A stretch of 64,000 nucleotides of DNA from CAVVEQ01 sp963828855 (GCA_963828855.1 CAWHGB010000002.1:868001-932000); one strand, 5' to 3'. Shown: positions 1 to 12,658, counted from the stretch's first letter. Numbers and translations: made by a program. The notes: a model not told the origin generated them from the sequence alone.

Positions 1-3000
1 GAACCAGCGGTTATTCACGTTGCTGATGGTCACCGCGCCGGTGCCGTTGCGGTTATCCACGTAAATACCGTTCGCCAGGCTGGTGGGGGTATCCCAGTCG
101 ATCGGTTCCTCCCCTTCGAAGAGCTTGAGCTCATACGCCCAACAGTTCCCGCAGTCGTTCGGGTCTGCGCCCACATGGATCTCATAGGTGCCATCCAGGG
201 CAGGGTAGAAGCTGTAGGAAAGCTCGCCGTCAGTGCCGCCGACCCAGTCCACCATCCCCACCCTCGGGGTCAATGATCCAGATGTTGGGATTGAACCGGC
301 CGCTGGCTACTTCGATGGTCACCTCGTCGTCCGTGACGCCGTTGAAGAACCAGACCTGGTCGTCGCTGAGGTTGTCGCTCCACCACTGGCCGTAGTTGAT
401 CCCGTAGTAATTGGCCGAGTTATGGTTGGATTCGGTCTCGGTGATCGTCACGACACCCTTGCTGATCACGTAGATGCCGGTCTCGCCGTTGCTGGTAGCG
501 TACACATCGTTCACCGTCACGGCTTTCCCGGTTCCCTGGTCAAAGATATAGGCGCCATTCTGGAAATTGTTGATTGGCGGAACCGTTCTTCCAGCTGACC
601 GTGCCCTTGGTGTTGATATCCAGCCCGTACCACCCGTTTTCGTCGAAGTAGGCGTCCGTCAGGGTCACGTTGCCGACGCCGGAATCATTCCGTAAATACG
701 CGCCGTTGCTGCCGTTGCCGGTGGCAGTCCACCTTCGTCAGGGTGATGTTGCCCTTGGCGTAGATCTCCAGCCCGTCCCATCCGTTCCACGCCAGGTTGT
801 TTTCATAGTTGCTCGTGCCGGTGAGCGAGACCGCGCCGGTGCCAGCGCTGGCGTCGATATAGATGCCGTCCTCCTGGTTCTGCCTCGCCTGGAAGAAGGC
901 GACGGTTACCGCGCCATTCGAGTCAGGACACTCAGGCCAACCGTCGGTATTGTTCGAGAAGACGTTCCCTTCCGCCCAGGCATCCTGCACTCCCCAGCCG
1001 CCAACCTGCTTGATGGTGACCGCGCCTTTGGCATCGACGAACCACCGTAGCCCGACCCGACTGTTCTCAGCAGCATGTTCTGAGAGCCGGTCTGCCCGTT
1101 GTTATTGTAGATGCGCAGGTAGCCGAAAGTATCGGTGAGATTCCAATACTCGGGATTTTCGTTCACCCAGACCCAGCCATCTTCCAGATAACCATCAAAA
1201 CCATCGACCCAACTCATATTTTCAATCCCAAAGTAATCAAAATCTGAGGCGATCTGCGGTTCGGAGTTGTAAGAATCCTGAGATGCGGTCAGCCCGATGC
1301 CGTTGATCTGGAACCCGGGGTCGATCGCGTGGCTACCCAGGAAGGTCCAGGTGATGCCATCGGAGCTGTAATACCCGTTCAGCGTGCTTCCGCTCCGTTC
1401 CAGTCTCAGGTGGACCTCGGAGTTGCTCCCGATTGAGGTGGCAAAGTTGCTGCCATCATTCCCGCCGTTCACGACCGCGTCGAAGTAAATTCCATTCCCG
1501 ATCCCGGCGCAGTAGGTCAAATCGTCGCAGTACGCCCGGCCTAATTGCAGGAAGTTGTCCTTATCCTGGTAGATTACCAGGCCTGAGAACTGGAAGTTGG
1601 TATCGGGCGTGAAGCTCAGGTAGGTTTTGATCGCAAAATCACCCAGGGATTCGTAGGTGTTGTAGCCATTGTTGGCCGAATACAGGTTGGTCAGGGCGGC
1701 CGGGCCATTGGTGTGGATCACCAATCCGCTCAGCCGGTTCCCCTGGAACTCGTTACCATTGCCCGTTCCGGCGTTGATGGTCACCCCCGCCGTCCCGTTG
1801 GTCGTCTTGTTATCGAGATAGACGCCGTTCCCGCCGTTGTGGTTTGCGCGCACGTTCAGCAGGGTGATCAAGCCCTTGCTGAGGATGTTCAAGCCATCGT
1901 ATCCAAACCCGTTCCAATCGAAGGAGCTGTCGGAGACGGTCACGGGCACGCCCGCAGCCGGGGACGGCGGGACGTTCATGATCTCCGCGCCGAACCCGCC
2001 GTTGCTGCTGATCTGGACGCGCGAGATCGAGACCGCGCCGCGCGAGAACACCTGCAGTCCGCCATCGCCGTTGTTCCAGTACCCATTGATGTAGTCGGTG
2101 GTGGCGAGCATGTTGATCGTCACCGCTGCCGCCGTGGCAGCCATGGAGTTATCGATATAGCCGCCCAAGCCGCCGTTTTCATGGGTGTCGAAGTTCGTCA
2201 CCGTCACCGGGCCGTGGGATTCGATGAAATACCCGTTCCCGCCGTTGTTGCGGGAGTCGTTGAAGGTGTTCGCCGCGTTGGTAATGGTGATCGCGCCGGT
2301 GCCGAGGCTCTGGATGTGCAGCCCGTTGGCGCCGTTATCATATAATTCGAGGTCTTTGAGTGTGGCAACACCCTTGATCTGGAGGTTGATCCCGTGGGAA
2401 TTCCCGGTGGCACCCACATCGGTCAGGGTCACCGCGGGGGCGGCGGGGGAGGCGGTGTTATCCACAAAGATGCCGTCCCAATAATTACCGCCGGTGTAGA
2501 TGCTGGTCATCGTCACCGCGCCCTTGGCTTCGATGAAAAAACCATTCTCGCCGTTGCCCGAGACGCCGGAGTTGGTGATCGTCACGGTACCGGCTCCGGT
2601 ATTATCGCAGGTCTCGTCGGTATAATCCCATTCAAAACAGGTGGTCACCTGCACCCCGGACCACTGGTTCGCGTCCGCGTGGAGGTGCTTGCCGGTGAAG
2701 GAGGTGTTGGCGTAGCTCATGATCCCGCGCAGGTCGTTGTTGTTCGCCTGGATGTTTTCAAGGATGACGGTGTTGCTGTCGATGTATAACCCGTCGCCCC
2801 AGCTCCCATCCGCGTCCGAACCCTCCTCCGGGATATTGTTATCAAACGCGCTGTTCTTCACTGTGACGGCACTGTTGTAGGCATAAACCCCCGTCCCATC
2901 GCCGTAGTTCCCCGATGCGGTCACCCCGGTGATCACCACCGGGCCGGCCGCCCAGCCGATGTTCAGGCCGTTGTAATTAGGGTCCCACTCGATGCAATTA

Positions 3001-4004
3001 CCGAATTCATCCCAGTTAAAACAATCGATATTTTCAACACCATCGAAGACATCCTGCAGATTGTTGTCGAAGGTGCTGTTATTGATCTTGACCGGGCCGG
3101 TGCCGAAATTTTCAATATACGCACCATGATACGCATTGTTGCTCGCGTTCACCCGTTCGAGCTCGACCGTGCCATTGTGGGAGATGATGATCCCGGATCC
3201 ATCCTCGGAGGTGGCCTGGGCGTTCACATCGGTCAGCTTCAAGGTACCTTTGTTGCCCCAGGTCCAGATCGCGGCATCATCCGCGATGGAATTCGTTACC
3301 GAAAGATTGCTCACCGAAAAGCCGGTGAGGAAGTTGTAAATATAAAATCTACCATTGATCTGCACATCCTCCGGGGTGGCGCCTAACCCCACAATACCCA
3401 ATAATCCTTTGACACCTGGTGCGGCGCCATCCACCTGGACAAGGTCCGTATAGGTGGCGGCTTCGATATAGAGCTTCCGGTCAGTTGGGGTAAAGTTGTT
3501 ATCTGCCATATGCTGCAAGGCAGCACTGATCGGAGTCGGGCTGAGAAAACAATTGGTACCGCACGTTCCAGGATCTGCAGCATAGAAAAACTGGTAGGTG
3601 GTTGATCCAACAGTGAAATACGGATCGCCCTCAGTCACGAGCATCCCCGAAGAACGCGCCGCCAGGGTCACAGGCTCGCCGCTTTGGTCCGAAAGCACCA
3701 CGCCGGCATCATCCAGGGCTTCCGCCAGGCTGGGTTCCTCTGCCGGGGCTTCCTCAACCGGCAATTCATCAGCCGGTGCCGCTTCTGTGGGTTCCACCAG
3801 CGGTTCCTCCACCGGTGCTTCCTCGGTTGGAACTGCTGCTTCCGGCGCAGCCTCGGCAGGCACTGCTTCCGCTGGCGCCTCGGTGGGAACCACCTCCGGT
3901 GGAACTTCATCCTGCGCAAGCACAGGTGAGACGAACAAAAAAGCTGCCAGCAGCGCGACGAGCAAGCACAGTGGCAGCGAGAGCCAAAAACGGTTCCTGG
4001 TCAT
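1..4004 (-). CDS. Giant secreted right-handed beta-helix protein, 3' part beyond the window
   Basis: Starts at 4004 after a good ribosome site (GGAGGAAACC). Residues 1-30 are a signal peptide ending VLA-QD; residues 31-95 are a Pro/Glu/Ala/Val-rich acidic linker. From about residue 120 there are many degenerate turns of the type GxVTIxNxxxxxNxxxGxxI, typical of parallel beta-helix (pectate-lyase-like) folds. Around residues 790-945 lies a concanavalin-like (DUF1349-type) domain, then more helix turns, and near 150-430 a segment like a bacterial pre-peptidase C-terminal (PPC) domain. The frame changes near 1,040, 725, 575 and 255, and the reading continues sensibly across each change, ending open at position 1. 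Probably an exported surface or cell-wall protein; ligand and activity unknown. It is not possible to say from here whether a membrane or cell-wall anchor follows. Confidence 0.8.
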
Positions 4005-4149
4005 GGTTTCCTCCGTGACAAAATGTTTACGGTGTCCTTCTTCGGAGTCGTATCCCCCGGGATTTCGATGACACCCTTTAATATAATAGCAATATCTGCT
4101 GCGGGTTGCAAGGTGGATTCACCCCCTGTAAGGTATTTGAAAGGTAAAA

Positions 4150-4186
4150 ATTATAAAAAAACCGGGATGCCTGTGCATCCCGGTTT
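4150..4186 (-). terminator. Rho-independent terminator of the CBM9-like lipoprotein gene
   Basis: A perfect 12-bp stem (4159-4170 with 4175-4186, loop CTGT) is followed on the minus strand by a T-rich run. It lies 20 bases past the stop of the lipoprotein gene and upstream of the beta-helix gene, so the two minus-strand genes are separately transcribed. Confidence 0.85.
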
Positions 4187-4205
4187 ATGTGCAGTTACAA
4201 ATGTA

Positions 4206-5142
4206 TTATCTTACGAACCACACCTGTCCCCAGGTGGTCGGGTTCAATAATTTGCGATACACGCTGGAGCACATCTGGGTCTGCTGCGCGTTCACGCTCG
4301 GGTCGTCGTTATCGTTGACGCACAGGGTGAAGCCGCTGTACATGCCCAGGTAGGGATGGGTGAGGTTGAAGATGCTCCAGGGGATGGCGATCTCCATCCG
4401 GTAGAGCCCGGTCTCGGCGGTGGAAGCCACCACCACCTGGGTCTTCGTCCCGCCGATCGAGCGCGGCATGTAGAGAGTGGCCTCGGTGGGCGCGCCAATG
4501 GAACCCAAGCCCGGGCGAAAAGCCCATCTGGAAATCATCGATGTTCATGGTGGGATCATAGAAATCGCCAAACAGGTTGGTATCCAGCTGCAGCTCAACG
4601 CCATCACCCTGCCACATCTCCGACCCGCTGGCGTTTTGCACGTACTTGTCATCGTGCACTTTCACCCCGATATAGAAGTTGTTGAAATCCCAGCCAAGTG
4701 CGTAGGAAGCGCTGAGGTCGCTGGTGCCCTCCCAGTTGCCCTTACCGAAAGTGACGTAATCCACCCCGTACTGGGTGGCGTTCCCCACCCAATCGCCCCA
4801 GTTGCCGTCCATCACCGGGGCCTTGCCAAGCAGCCAGGCATTGGATTGTGGACCCGGTCGATTGGGCAGCGTGGCAGTGATCGTCGGCGTGAGCGTGGGA
4901 GGCTCGGGGGTGCTGGTGGGCACCTCCGTGGGTGTGGAGGAAGGTTGCAGATCCGCGGGGGGCACCGTGGGCAGCTCGGGCGGCGTGGCGGTTGAAACCA
5001 GCGGCAGGAAGAGCGCCGTCAGGGTCAGGTCGGGCGTGGGCGCGGCGCCGCTGCCCCCGCCAAACATGGGGAAGTTGCAGCCCGCCAGGATCATCCCCAG
5101 CAACAGGATGGGAATGAGGACGAGCGTGGTTCGTTTGTTCAT
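4206..5142 (-). CDS. Lipoprotein with a CBM9-like (DOMON-type) carbohydrate-binding domain
   Basis: Start ATG at 5142 is preceded by GCAGGAGG. Residues 1-22 form a lipoprotein signal with lipobox LAGC, Cys22 being the lipidated residue. A Pro/Thr-rich linker (about 45-95) leads to a domain with the family-9 carbohydrate-binding pattern: GNWGDW near its start, WDFNNFYIGVKVHDD, GDGVELQLDTN, and YRMEIAIPWSIFN towards the end. One extra base near 4,510 breaks the frame; removing it joins the halves, and the span is 3n+1 as expected. Likely an extracellular sugar- or cell-wall-binding protein. It shares its outward location with the neighbouring beta-helix protein; no enzyme domain is visible. Confidence 0.8.
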
Positions 5143-5192
5143 GGATGCCTCCTGCAAAATAGACGAAATATCTGGGAAAAGGGTTGCAATTA

Positions 5193-6461
5193 TCACGCCA
5201 GCGCGAAGAGGCTGAGGCTTTCAATGTGATAGGTCTGCGGGAACATGTCGATGGGCTGCACGGATTTCAGCAGGTATCCCTCCGCCAGCAGCGCTTTCGC
5301 ATCCCGTGCCAGGGTGGCCGGGTCGCAGGAGATATAGGCGATCGTACCAGGTTTCATTTTGAGGATGGATTCCATGGCTTTCTTCTCGATCCCCGCCCTG
5401 GGGGGGTCGGCTACGATGATATCCGCACGAACATCCAGGGAGGGCAGGATGCTGCCAGCCGCACCGATATAGAGCTCCACGTTGTCGAATTCATCCAGGT
5501 TCTCGGCGTAATCCTCGCAGGCGGAGGTGTTCACTTCCACACCAACTATCCTCCCTGCCACCGGTGCCAGGAAGCGGCTGAAGAGTCCCACGCCGCAGTA
5601 GAGGTCCATCACTATCTCGTCACCCCGCGGCGCGAGCGCCTCCAGCAGCCAATCCACCATCCGCTCCGCCTGGGGAAGGTTGACCTGGAAGAAGGAATCC
5701 GCCGAGACGAGGAAGGGCTGGCCTTTCACCTCCAGCATCAGGTGATCCTCACCCGCCAGGGTCACCGCCTCGCCTTCGCCCTGGCTGACCACCGAGATGG
5801 GCAGCGAGATCTCCACCTCAGGCGTCTCCCCCGCGCCGGTTTCGAGCATCAGCAGCACATCGCCATCCCTGCCTGCCCGCACCTGGATTCGCTCCAACCC
5901 CGGCTGGGGATCGAACTCGAGCAGCGGCCAGATCTCGTTGATGGCCGGCTCGGGCAGGTGGCACTCGCGGATGGGTACCACCCGGTGCGAACCCGCTGCC
6001 TGGTAGCCCGGCTTTCCATCGCGATCCAGGTGGAACTGCACCGCGTTGCGGTAATTCCATTCCAACGGCGAGGGAATGCACTCCGCAACCGGCGGATTGG
6101 CAATCCCTCCCAGGCGGGTGAGCTGTTCCCGCAATACAGCGCGCTTGGTATCCAGTTGCATTTGGTAGGGTATCATCTGGTAATGACAGCCGCCGCAGAC
6201 GGCAAAATGCGGGCAGCGCGGCTGGATGCGCTCCGCGGCGGGGGAGAGCAGTTCCGCCAGCCGCCCACGGGCGAATCCCTGCTTCTCCTCCAGCACTTCA
6301 ACCCGTGCGATCTCGCCGGGCAGCACAAAGGGCACAAAGATCGTCCTGCCATCGGGGAGCCTGCCCAGCGTTTCTCCGCCATACCCAAATTTGAGGAATT
6401 CCACTTTCACGTATCTATCCATGTTCACAGTGTACCTGATGCGCTGTCCTTTGTCATCCAT
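5193..6461 (-). CDS. rlmD: 23S rRNA (uracil-C5)-methyltransferase, RlmD/TrmA family
   Basis: Transfers a methyl group from S-adenosylmethionine to a uridine C5, most likely in 23S rRNA. Residues 14-75 form a TRAM-type RNA-binding domain. An iron-sulfur cluster motif follows (RCPHFAVCGGC). The Rossmann methyltransferase domain shows motif I DLYCGVGLFS, VGVEVNTSAC and DPPRAGIEKK, and the catalytic cysteine is in ISCDPATLARD. Full family length (about 420 residues) and unbroken. Two starts are possible, at 6461 and at 6422 (MDRYVKVEF); neither has a clear Shine-Dalgarno sequence. It is divergent from the lipoprotein gene at 6487, with a very short shared promoter region. Confidence 0.9.
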   Translation of the reverse strand: MDDKGQRIRYTVNMDRYVKVEFLKFGYGGETLGRLPDGRTIFVPFVLPGEIARVEVLEEKQGFARGRLAELLSPAAERIQPRCPHFAVCGGCHYQMIPYQMQLDTKRAVLREQLTRLGGIANPPVAECIPSPLEWNYRNAVQFHLDRDGKPGYQAAGSHRVVPIRECHLPEPAINEIWPLLEFDPQPGLERIQVRAGRDGDVLLMLETGAGETPEVEISLPISVVSQGEGEAVTLAGEDHLMLEVKGQPFLVSADSFFQVNLPQAERMVDWLLEALAPRGDEIVMDLYCGVGLFSRFLAPVAGRIVGVEVNTSACEDYAENLDEFDNVELYIGAAGSILPSLDVRADIIVADPPRAGIEKKAMESILKMKPGTIAYISCDPATLARDAKALLAEGYLLKSVQPIDMFPQTYHIESLSLFALA

Positions 6462-6486
6462 CTGCTAAAATCAGGGGAGGAATGCC

Positions 6487-7231
6487 ATGAGAACCATCGC
6501 CACACTTAGCCTGCTCGCCATCCTCGCCGCCGCCTGCTCCCCGGTAATACCAGCCGGGGAATATCACTCCATGCTCATTCCCACCTACGATCCAGCCGCC
6601 ACCCCCTTTTCCCTGCCCACTGCCATTCCCTCGCCCGCGCCCTTGCCCACCATCGCGCTCGATCCCGCCTGGCCGCTGCCGCACGCAGATGATTTCAACG
6701 ACCCGGATTCGGGCTGGGAGATCGGCGTCTGGGATACGGGTACCCTCTACAACACGAACGGCACGTACCAGGTCACCTCGCTGGGGGATGCCTATTTCAT
6801 GTGGGGTGAACCCTATATGAACTTCGGAGATGTTGTGATGGAGGTGGATGCCGCCCAGGTTTCCGGTCCCGAATCCAACAACACCGGGTACGGCTTCTTC
6901 TGCCGCCGCAACGGAGACCGCCGATTCCAGCACGGGGTATGCCCTGCTCATCTCCGGCGATGGCTACGTCAGCATCCAGAAGACCACCGGCGGGGATTAC
7001 GAGTCCCTGCTGGAATGGACCCAATCGGATGCGATCCTTCCGCCCCCGGCGGTGAACCATCTGCGGGGGGAATGCGTGGGGGACTCGCTGCGTCTGTTTG
7101 CCAACGGCGAGCTGCTGGCCGAGGTTTCTGATCAGGATTTCCCCGCGGGGGATATCGCCCTGACTGCCGTCAGCTTTGAGTCCGAGCCGGTGACGGTGGA
7201 ATTTGATAATCTCGAGGTGAGCGAGCCGTAG
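6487..7231 (+). CDS. Lipoprotein with a concanavalin-like (3-keto-disaccharide hydrolase-like) domain
   Basis: ATG follows GGGGAGGAATGCC. Residues 1-17 are a lipoprotein signal (LAAAC, lipid on Cys17), followed by a Pro/Ala-rich linker up to about 60. The rest, from DDFNDPDSGW through YALLISGDGYVSI to VEFDNLEVSEP, has the beta-sandwich pattern often found in Chloroflexota lipoproteins and resembles DUF1080/LamG-like domains. One extra C near 6,925 breaks the frame; the length is 3n+1, consistent with that. No catalytic residues are evident, so binding or structural function is as likely as enzyme activity. Confidence 0.75.
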
Positions 7232-7336
7232 GGATAAATCGCCCTTCCCGGTCTTCGACCACCCCCAAGGGGGTGCAAAGACCGCGACCCTCCCCAAATG
7301 CCAGGCATTTGGGGAGGGGAGGGAGGGGTGGTTTTG
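7232..7336. repeat. Two adjacent perfect palindromes in an intergenic region
   Basis: CACCCCC-AA-GGGGGTG at 7260-7275 is followed by a 14-bp inverted repeat with a one-base loop at 7289-7317 (CCTCCCCAAATGCC and complement). They lie just past the stop of the lipoprotein gene. They could act as a terminator, but no T-run follows, so a dispersed palindromic repeat is more likely. No gene is seen in 7232-7484. Confidence 0.7.
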
Positions 7337-7403
7337 TACCCGCCGTCAATCATCACCGTATCACAAATGTTTCGGTGGGAGCACGCTCCCGCCCTACAAA
7401 TCT
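7337..7403 (+). repeat. Dispersed palindromic repeat, copy 1 (upstream of DUF554 gene)
   Basis: Begins TACCCGCC-TCAATC and contains the hairpin GGTGGGAGC-AC-GCTCCCGCC (7374-7393) followed by CTACAAATCT. The same layout recurs at 8186-8252 in the same orientation. Confidence 0.8.
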
Positions 7404-7484
7404 TCAGGCCCACGTTTCCACCCCTCAGGTATAATTCCCCGTTATTAACCCCGGCTGCAACCAGCCGGGTAAGGATCATTCGCC

Positions 7485-8185
7485 ATGCTTGGAACCATCA
7501 TCAACTTTTTTGCCATCATCGTGGGCGCCTTGATCGGCGTATTTTTTGGTTCGCGCCTGCCCGACAAGCTGAAGGATACCGTCATGGCAGGCATGGGCTT
7601 GTTCATCGTGGCCATCGGGGTGCAGATGTTTCTCAAGACCCAAAACGGGCTGATCGTCCTGGGCGCGCTGGTGATCGGCGCCATCCTGGGGGAATGGTGG
7701 CGGCTGGAAGATAGATTGATGTCGCTCGGCGCCTGGCTGGAGAAAAAATTCACCCGCGGCTCGGAGGGCAACTCCAGCCGCTTTGTGCGCGCCTTTCTGG
7801 CAACCACGGTGCTATTTTGCACCGGTCCCATGGCGGTGCTCGGCTCCATCAGCGACGGCCTGCAGGGGGATTCCCTCACCCTGATCATCAAATCCGTGAT
7901 GGATGGTATCGCCTCCATCGCGTTTGCCTCCACCATGGGCATCGGGGTGGCTTTCTCCGCGCTGCCCGTCCTGGTCTACCAGGGGACCATCAGCCTGCTG
8001 GCCGGGCAATTGGATGCCATCGTCACCAGCAGTATGATGAATGAAATGACCGCCACCGGCGGCGTGCTGCTGATGGGCATCGGCGTCAGCGGCATCCTGG
8101 AATTAAAAAAGATTCGCGATCGGGAATTTCCTGCCGGCGCTGCTTGATCGCGCCGCTGATCGTGTACGTGATCAGCCTGTTTTAG
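7485..8185 (+). CDS. DUF554 family membrane protein
   Basis: A polytopic membrane protein of about 232 residues with the DUF554 (YdfK-like) features: N-terminal MLGTIINFFAIIVGALIG, an early GEWWRLEDRL, then VLFCTGPMAVLGSISDGLQG and a run of small hydrophobic helices. Function of the family is not established. Two extra bases close to the end (near 8,124 and 8,143) make the frame stop early at 8147; with both removed the normal tail NFLPALL-IAPLIVYVISLF is restored and the stop is TAG at 8183-8185. The gene is flanked on both sides by copies of one dispersed repeat. Confidence 0.85.
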
Positions 8186-8252
8186 TACCCGCCATCAATC
8201 TACTCTAATTTAAAATGAAAACGGCGGGAGCATGCTCCCGCCCTACAAATCT
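8186..8252 (+). repeat. Dispersed palindromic repeat, copy 2 (downstream of DUF554 gene)
   Basis: Starts immediately after the restored DUF554 stop codon with TACCCGCC-TCAATC and contains GGCGGGAGC-AT-GCTCCCGCC (8223-8242) followed by CTACAAATCT. The hairpin half matches the copy at 7337-7403 almost exactly; the middle segment has diverged. Confidence 0.8.
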
Positions 8253-8289
8253 ACTAAATCTCATTGACGTGGGATAAAGTTGCCGGGTT

Positions 8290-8326
8290 GATTGCTTCGG
8301 AATCCTGCCGGATTCCTCGCAATGAC
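8290..8326. repeat. Interrupted palindrome between DUF554 and gyrB
   Basis: GATTGCTTCGGAATCC-TGCC-GGATTCCTCGCAATGAC forms a long imperfect hairpin nine bases beyond the end of gyrB. Sequences of the type GATTGCTTCG...CGCAATGAC are common dispersed repeats in many bacterial genomes. It may also stall transcription leaving gyrB, but there is no T-run. Confidence 0.6.
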
Positions 8327-8334
8327 AGAAGCAC

Positions 8335-10255
<1,921 letters not shown>

Positions 10256-10304
10256 CAATCCCACAATTTCCTCCCACCCGGCAAAGCGGGTGATATTCAT
10301 AATC

Positions 10305-11301
10305 TTACGCGGCTGTGATCGTCTGGGTCGAGCCAGCGCGGATCTGCATCCAGCGCATCCCGGCGAGATAATAAATGAAAGTGGATGTGATCAATCCGGT
10401 GCTGATGAAAGCATGCCCACCGATGCTAATCAGCATCAGCCAGGAATCTGCCGGGGCGTTCATCCAGAGCATATCCAGGATCACCTCCAACAAAATAGCA
10501 ATTAGCACGAAAAGCCCCGTCCCCCGCAGGTAACCGCGCACCAGTTTGAAGCTGACCGCGATGGAGGGGATTACCTTCTGCCCCGCGGTGAAAATACCAA
10601 AGGGCGAAAAAACAAGCGGCATCAGGAACCACAGTACCAGGAAAAAACCCACCATGAAAACGATCTGCCCCACTGTTGGGTTGACCATGCTCACCAACCC
10701 CAGCATGAACATCACCGGGAAACCAACGAAAATGATCGCGGCGTAGAAGAGCAGGGTGAAGAGCAGCACCTGTCCAAAATGCGTACCTGAGCGAGTTATT
10801 TCCACTCCCGGGATGGCGCTGCCGGCAGCTTTCGAAAGCACGGAGAAGTACAGGCTGCCCAGGAGAACCCCGACGAGCGTCAGACATATCCAACCCAGCA
10901 GGGCTGCTTGGGCACTTGGAACCTGGTAGATCATCGGAATGCCCAGGGGGTTCACCAGCGAGCCGGCCATGGCCATCAGGCTGGGGATGCCAATCGGGTA
11001 GGAGCGCAGCGCGGTCATCAGGTTGCTGCTGCCAAGCATGGCCTGGGTCAGCTCGCTGGCGGTTTTAAAATTCGCCGGCAGGGCAGTACCAGCCGCATTG
11101 AACATATCGGCGGTAACCTGGGTAAAAATGCGGAGCAAGCAGATCCTTCAGGCTGAGATGCGGTCCGAACCAGAGGAAGAGATCCAGAAGCACAGGTGGA
11201 AGGATCAGCCACACCCGGCCAGCAACGGTGTTGAATCCTTTGATAAAGGTTCCAAAAAGCGGCGGGGGCGCTTCGGTTTTTACTTTCGGGAGAGATTCCA
11301 T
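10305..11301 (-). CDS. Polytopic membrane protein of unknown function upstream of gyrB
   Basis: About 331 residues after repair of one extra base near 11,143. The N-terminus (PLFGTFIKGFNTVAGRVWLILPPVLLDLFLWFGPHL) contains a first membrane segment. At least five more hydrophobic stretches follow, among them VLLFTLLFYAAIIFVGF and IVFMVGFFLVLWFLMPLV. A central region (about 60-130) is amphipathic. It does not match a family I can name with certainty; the layout resembles uncharacterised Chloroflexota membrane proteins. Same strand and close spacing to gyrB suggest one transcript. Confidence 0.7.
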
Positions 11302-11394
11302 ACAGCCTTGTATTTTACCATAGGCACATATTCGAGCTGATCCCGGCAGAGCTGAAATTTAAGGAGCGGATGAATTCTTGGTACAATGACACCG

Positions 11395-12210
11395 ATGGAA
11401 GCTCACCGCCACCTGCCGAATGCCGACCGCCTGAGTATCGTTTCGGGGATGGTGCTGTCTTTCGTATGCGCTCGCTTCTTTCATTAACTTACCTTCTGAC
11501 GCCATCAGCATCCAATTGCCAGCCTTTTTACTGCAACTGCCGCTGACGATCAATTCCCTGGTGGGGGTTGCCACTGCCGCACTGGCTGCTTCCGGCGCAC
11601 AGTGGCTGCTCAGCGCCCATCCTGAATTCACCACGCGCGCTTCCATTCCGCATCTCTTCCTGCCCGCGCTTACCGCCATGATCATTGGTCTGCCGCTCAG
11701 CACCCTGCAGGCCAGCCAGTACTGGTGGGTGGTTTTCGCTTTCGGCGGACTGCTTTTCGTCCTGGTCATCGCCTCGGAATACATCGTTCTCGATAGCCGA
11801 GATAGCCGCCACGCCCTGGCTGCAATCACGCTCACTGCTGTCTCCTGGGTGCTCTTTCTCATCGTCTGCCATCTCAGTGAATGCTGCTGGCATGCGCTTC
11901 TACCTGGTGCTGGCAATCCTCACCCCCACTGTCTTCCTGGTGAGCCTTCGAAGTCTGTATTTCCGCCTCGGCGGGGTGCTGGAACTACTATTGGGCAGGC
12001 GCCATCGCTGTCATCATAGCCCAGGTGGCGCTTGGGCTGCATTACCTGCCGGTTTCGCCACTGAGCTATGGGCTTGTGCTTCTGGGTGTGGCTTACGCGC
12101 TTACCAGCTTCTCCGGTTCGGTTATTGAACACCGACCCTGGCGGCAGGTGTGGGTGGAACCGGTGGTGATCGGTGTGGTCATATTCCTGCTTGCGTTCCT
12201 CGTCAGGTAA
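11395..12210 (+). CDS. Hydrophobic membrane protein of unknown function
   Basis: A reading of about 271 residues is recovered from three frames. ATG at 11395 gives MEAHRHLPNADRLSIV; extra bases near 11,464, 11,890 and 12,010 must be removed to run through YALASFINLPSDAIS, MIIGLPLSTLQASQYWW and a final segment GLHYLPVSPLSYGLVLL ending at 12210. The span is a multiple of three, consistent with three single-base insertions. At least seven membrane segments are visible. A TACAAT box ends seven bases before the start, so the mRNA may lack a leader. Function not recognised. Confidence 0.65.
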
Positions 12211-12213
12211 GAT

Positions 12214-12621
12214 GTGCTGGAAAGGCTGATCCTCTGCGATGACCTTATCGTGCAATTGGGAGAGCATGCCCGTGCCTGCTTACCTCTTGAGGCCTGCGGG
12301 CTGGTCGCGGGCAGCGGAGACCGTGCGGCAGCATTCCTGCCGGTGACAAATGAGCTAAAGAGCCCGGTTGCCTTCCGTATGGAACCCCAGGAACAACTTA
12401 ATGCCTTCCTCTGGATGGAAGCCCGCTCATATGATCTGCTGGCGGTCTTTCACAGCCATCCACACGGACCTGAATCCCCTTCCCCGACCGATATCGCAGA
12501 ATTCTATTTCCCTGGAACCGCCAGCCTCATCTGGACGCCCGCTTCCCTGCGGGCATTCCTTATCGACCAGGAAAGGTTCTCGGAGATTCCCATAATACTG
12601 GATGAGGTGAGCAACCGATGA
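12214..12621 (+). CDS. JAMM/MPN+ metalloprotease (Mov34/MPN/PAD-1 family)
   Basis: A 135-residue single-domain protein that starts with GTG three bases after the preceding stop. It has the complete zinc JAMM motif: Glu in LPLEACGLVAG, then HSHPHGPESPSPTD (HxH, seven residues, Ser, two residues, Asp). Bacterial members of this size cleave C-terminal extensions from ubiquitin-like sulfur carriers (ThiS, MoaD, CysO) or act as peptidases. No sulfur-carrier gene is next to it here, so the substrate is unknown. Confidence 0.85.
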   Translation: MLERLILCDDLIVQLGEHARACLPLEACGLVAGSGDRAAAFLPVTNELKSPVAFRMEPQEQLNAFLWMEARSYDLLAVFHSHPHGPESPSPTDIAEFYFPGTASLIWTPASLRAFLIDQERFSEIPIILDEVSNR

Positions 12622-12658
12622 CCATGCGGTGTGTTAAACTTGTGTGGATTCTTCTGCG

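Noticed and set aside
5184..6509. A 441-codon open frame on the plus strand opposite the rRNA methyltransferase
   Set aside because: It is a high-G+C antisense shadow with no family features; the minus-strand gene has all expected motifs.
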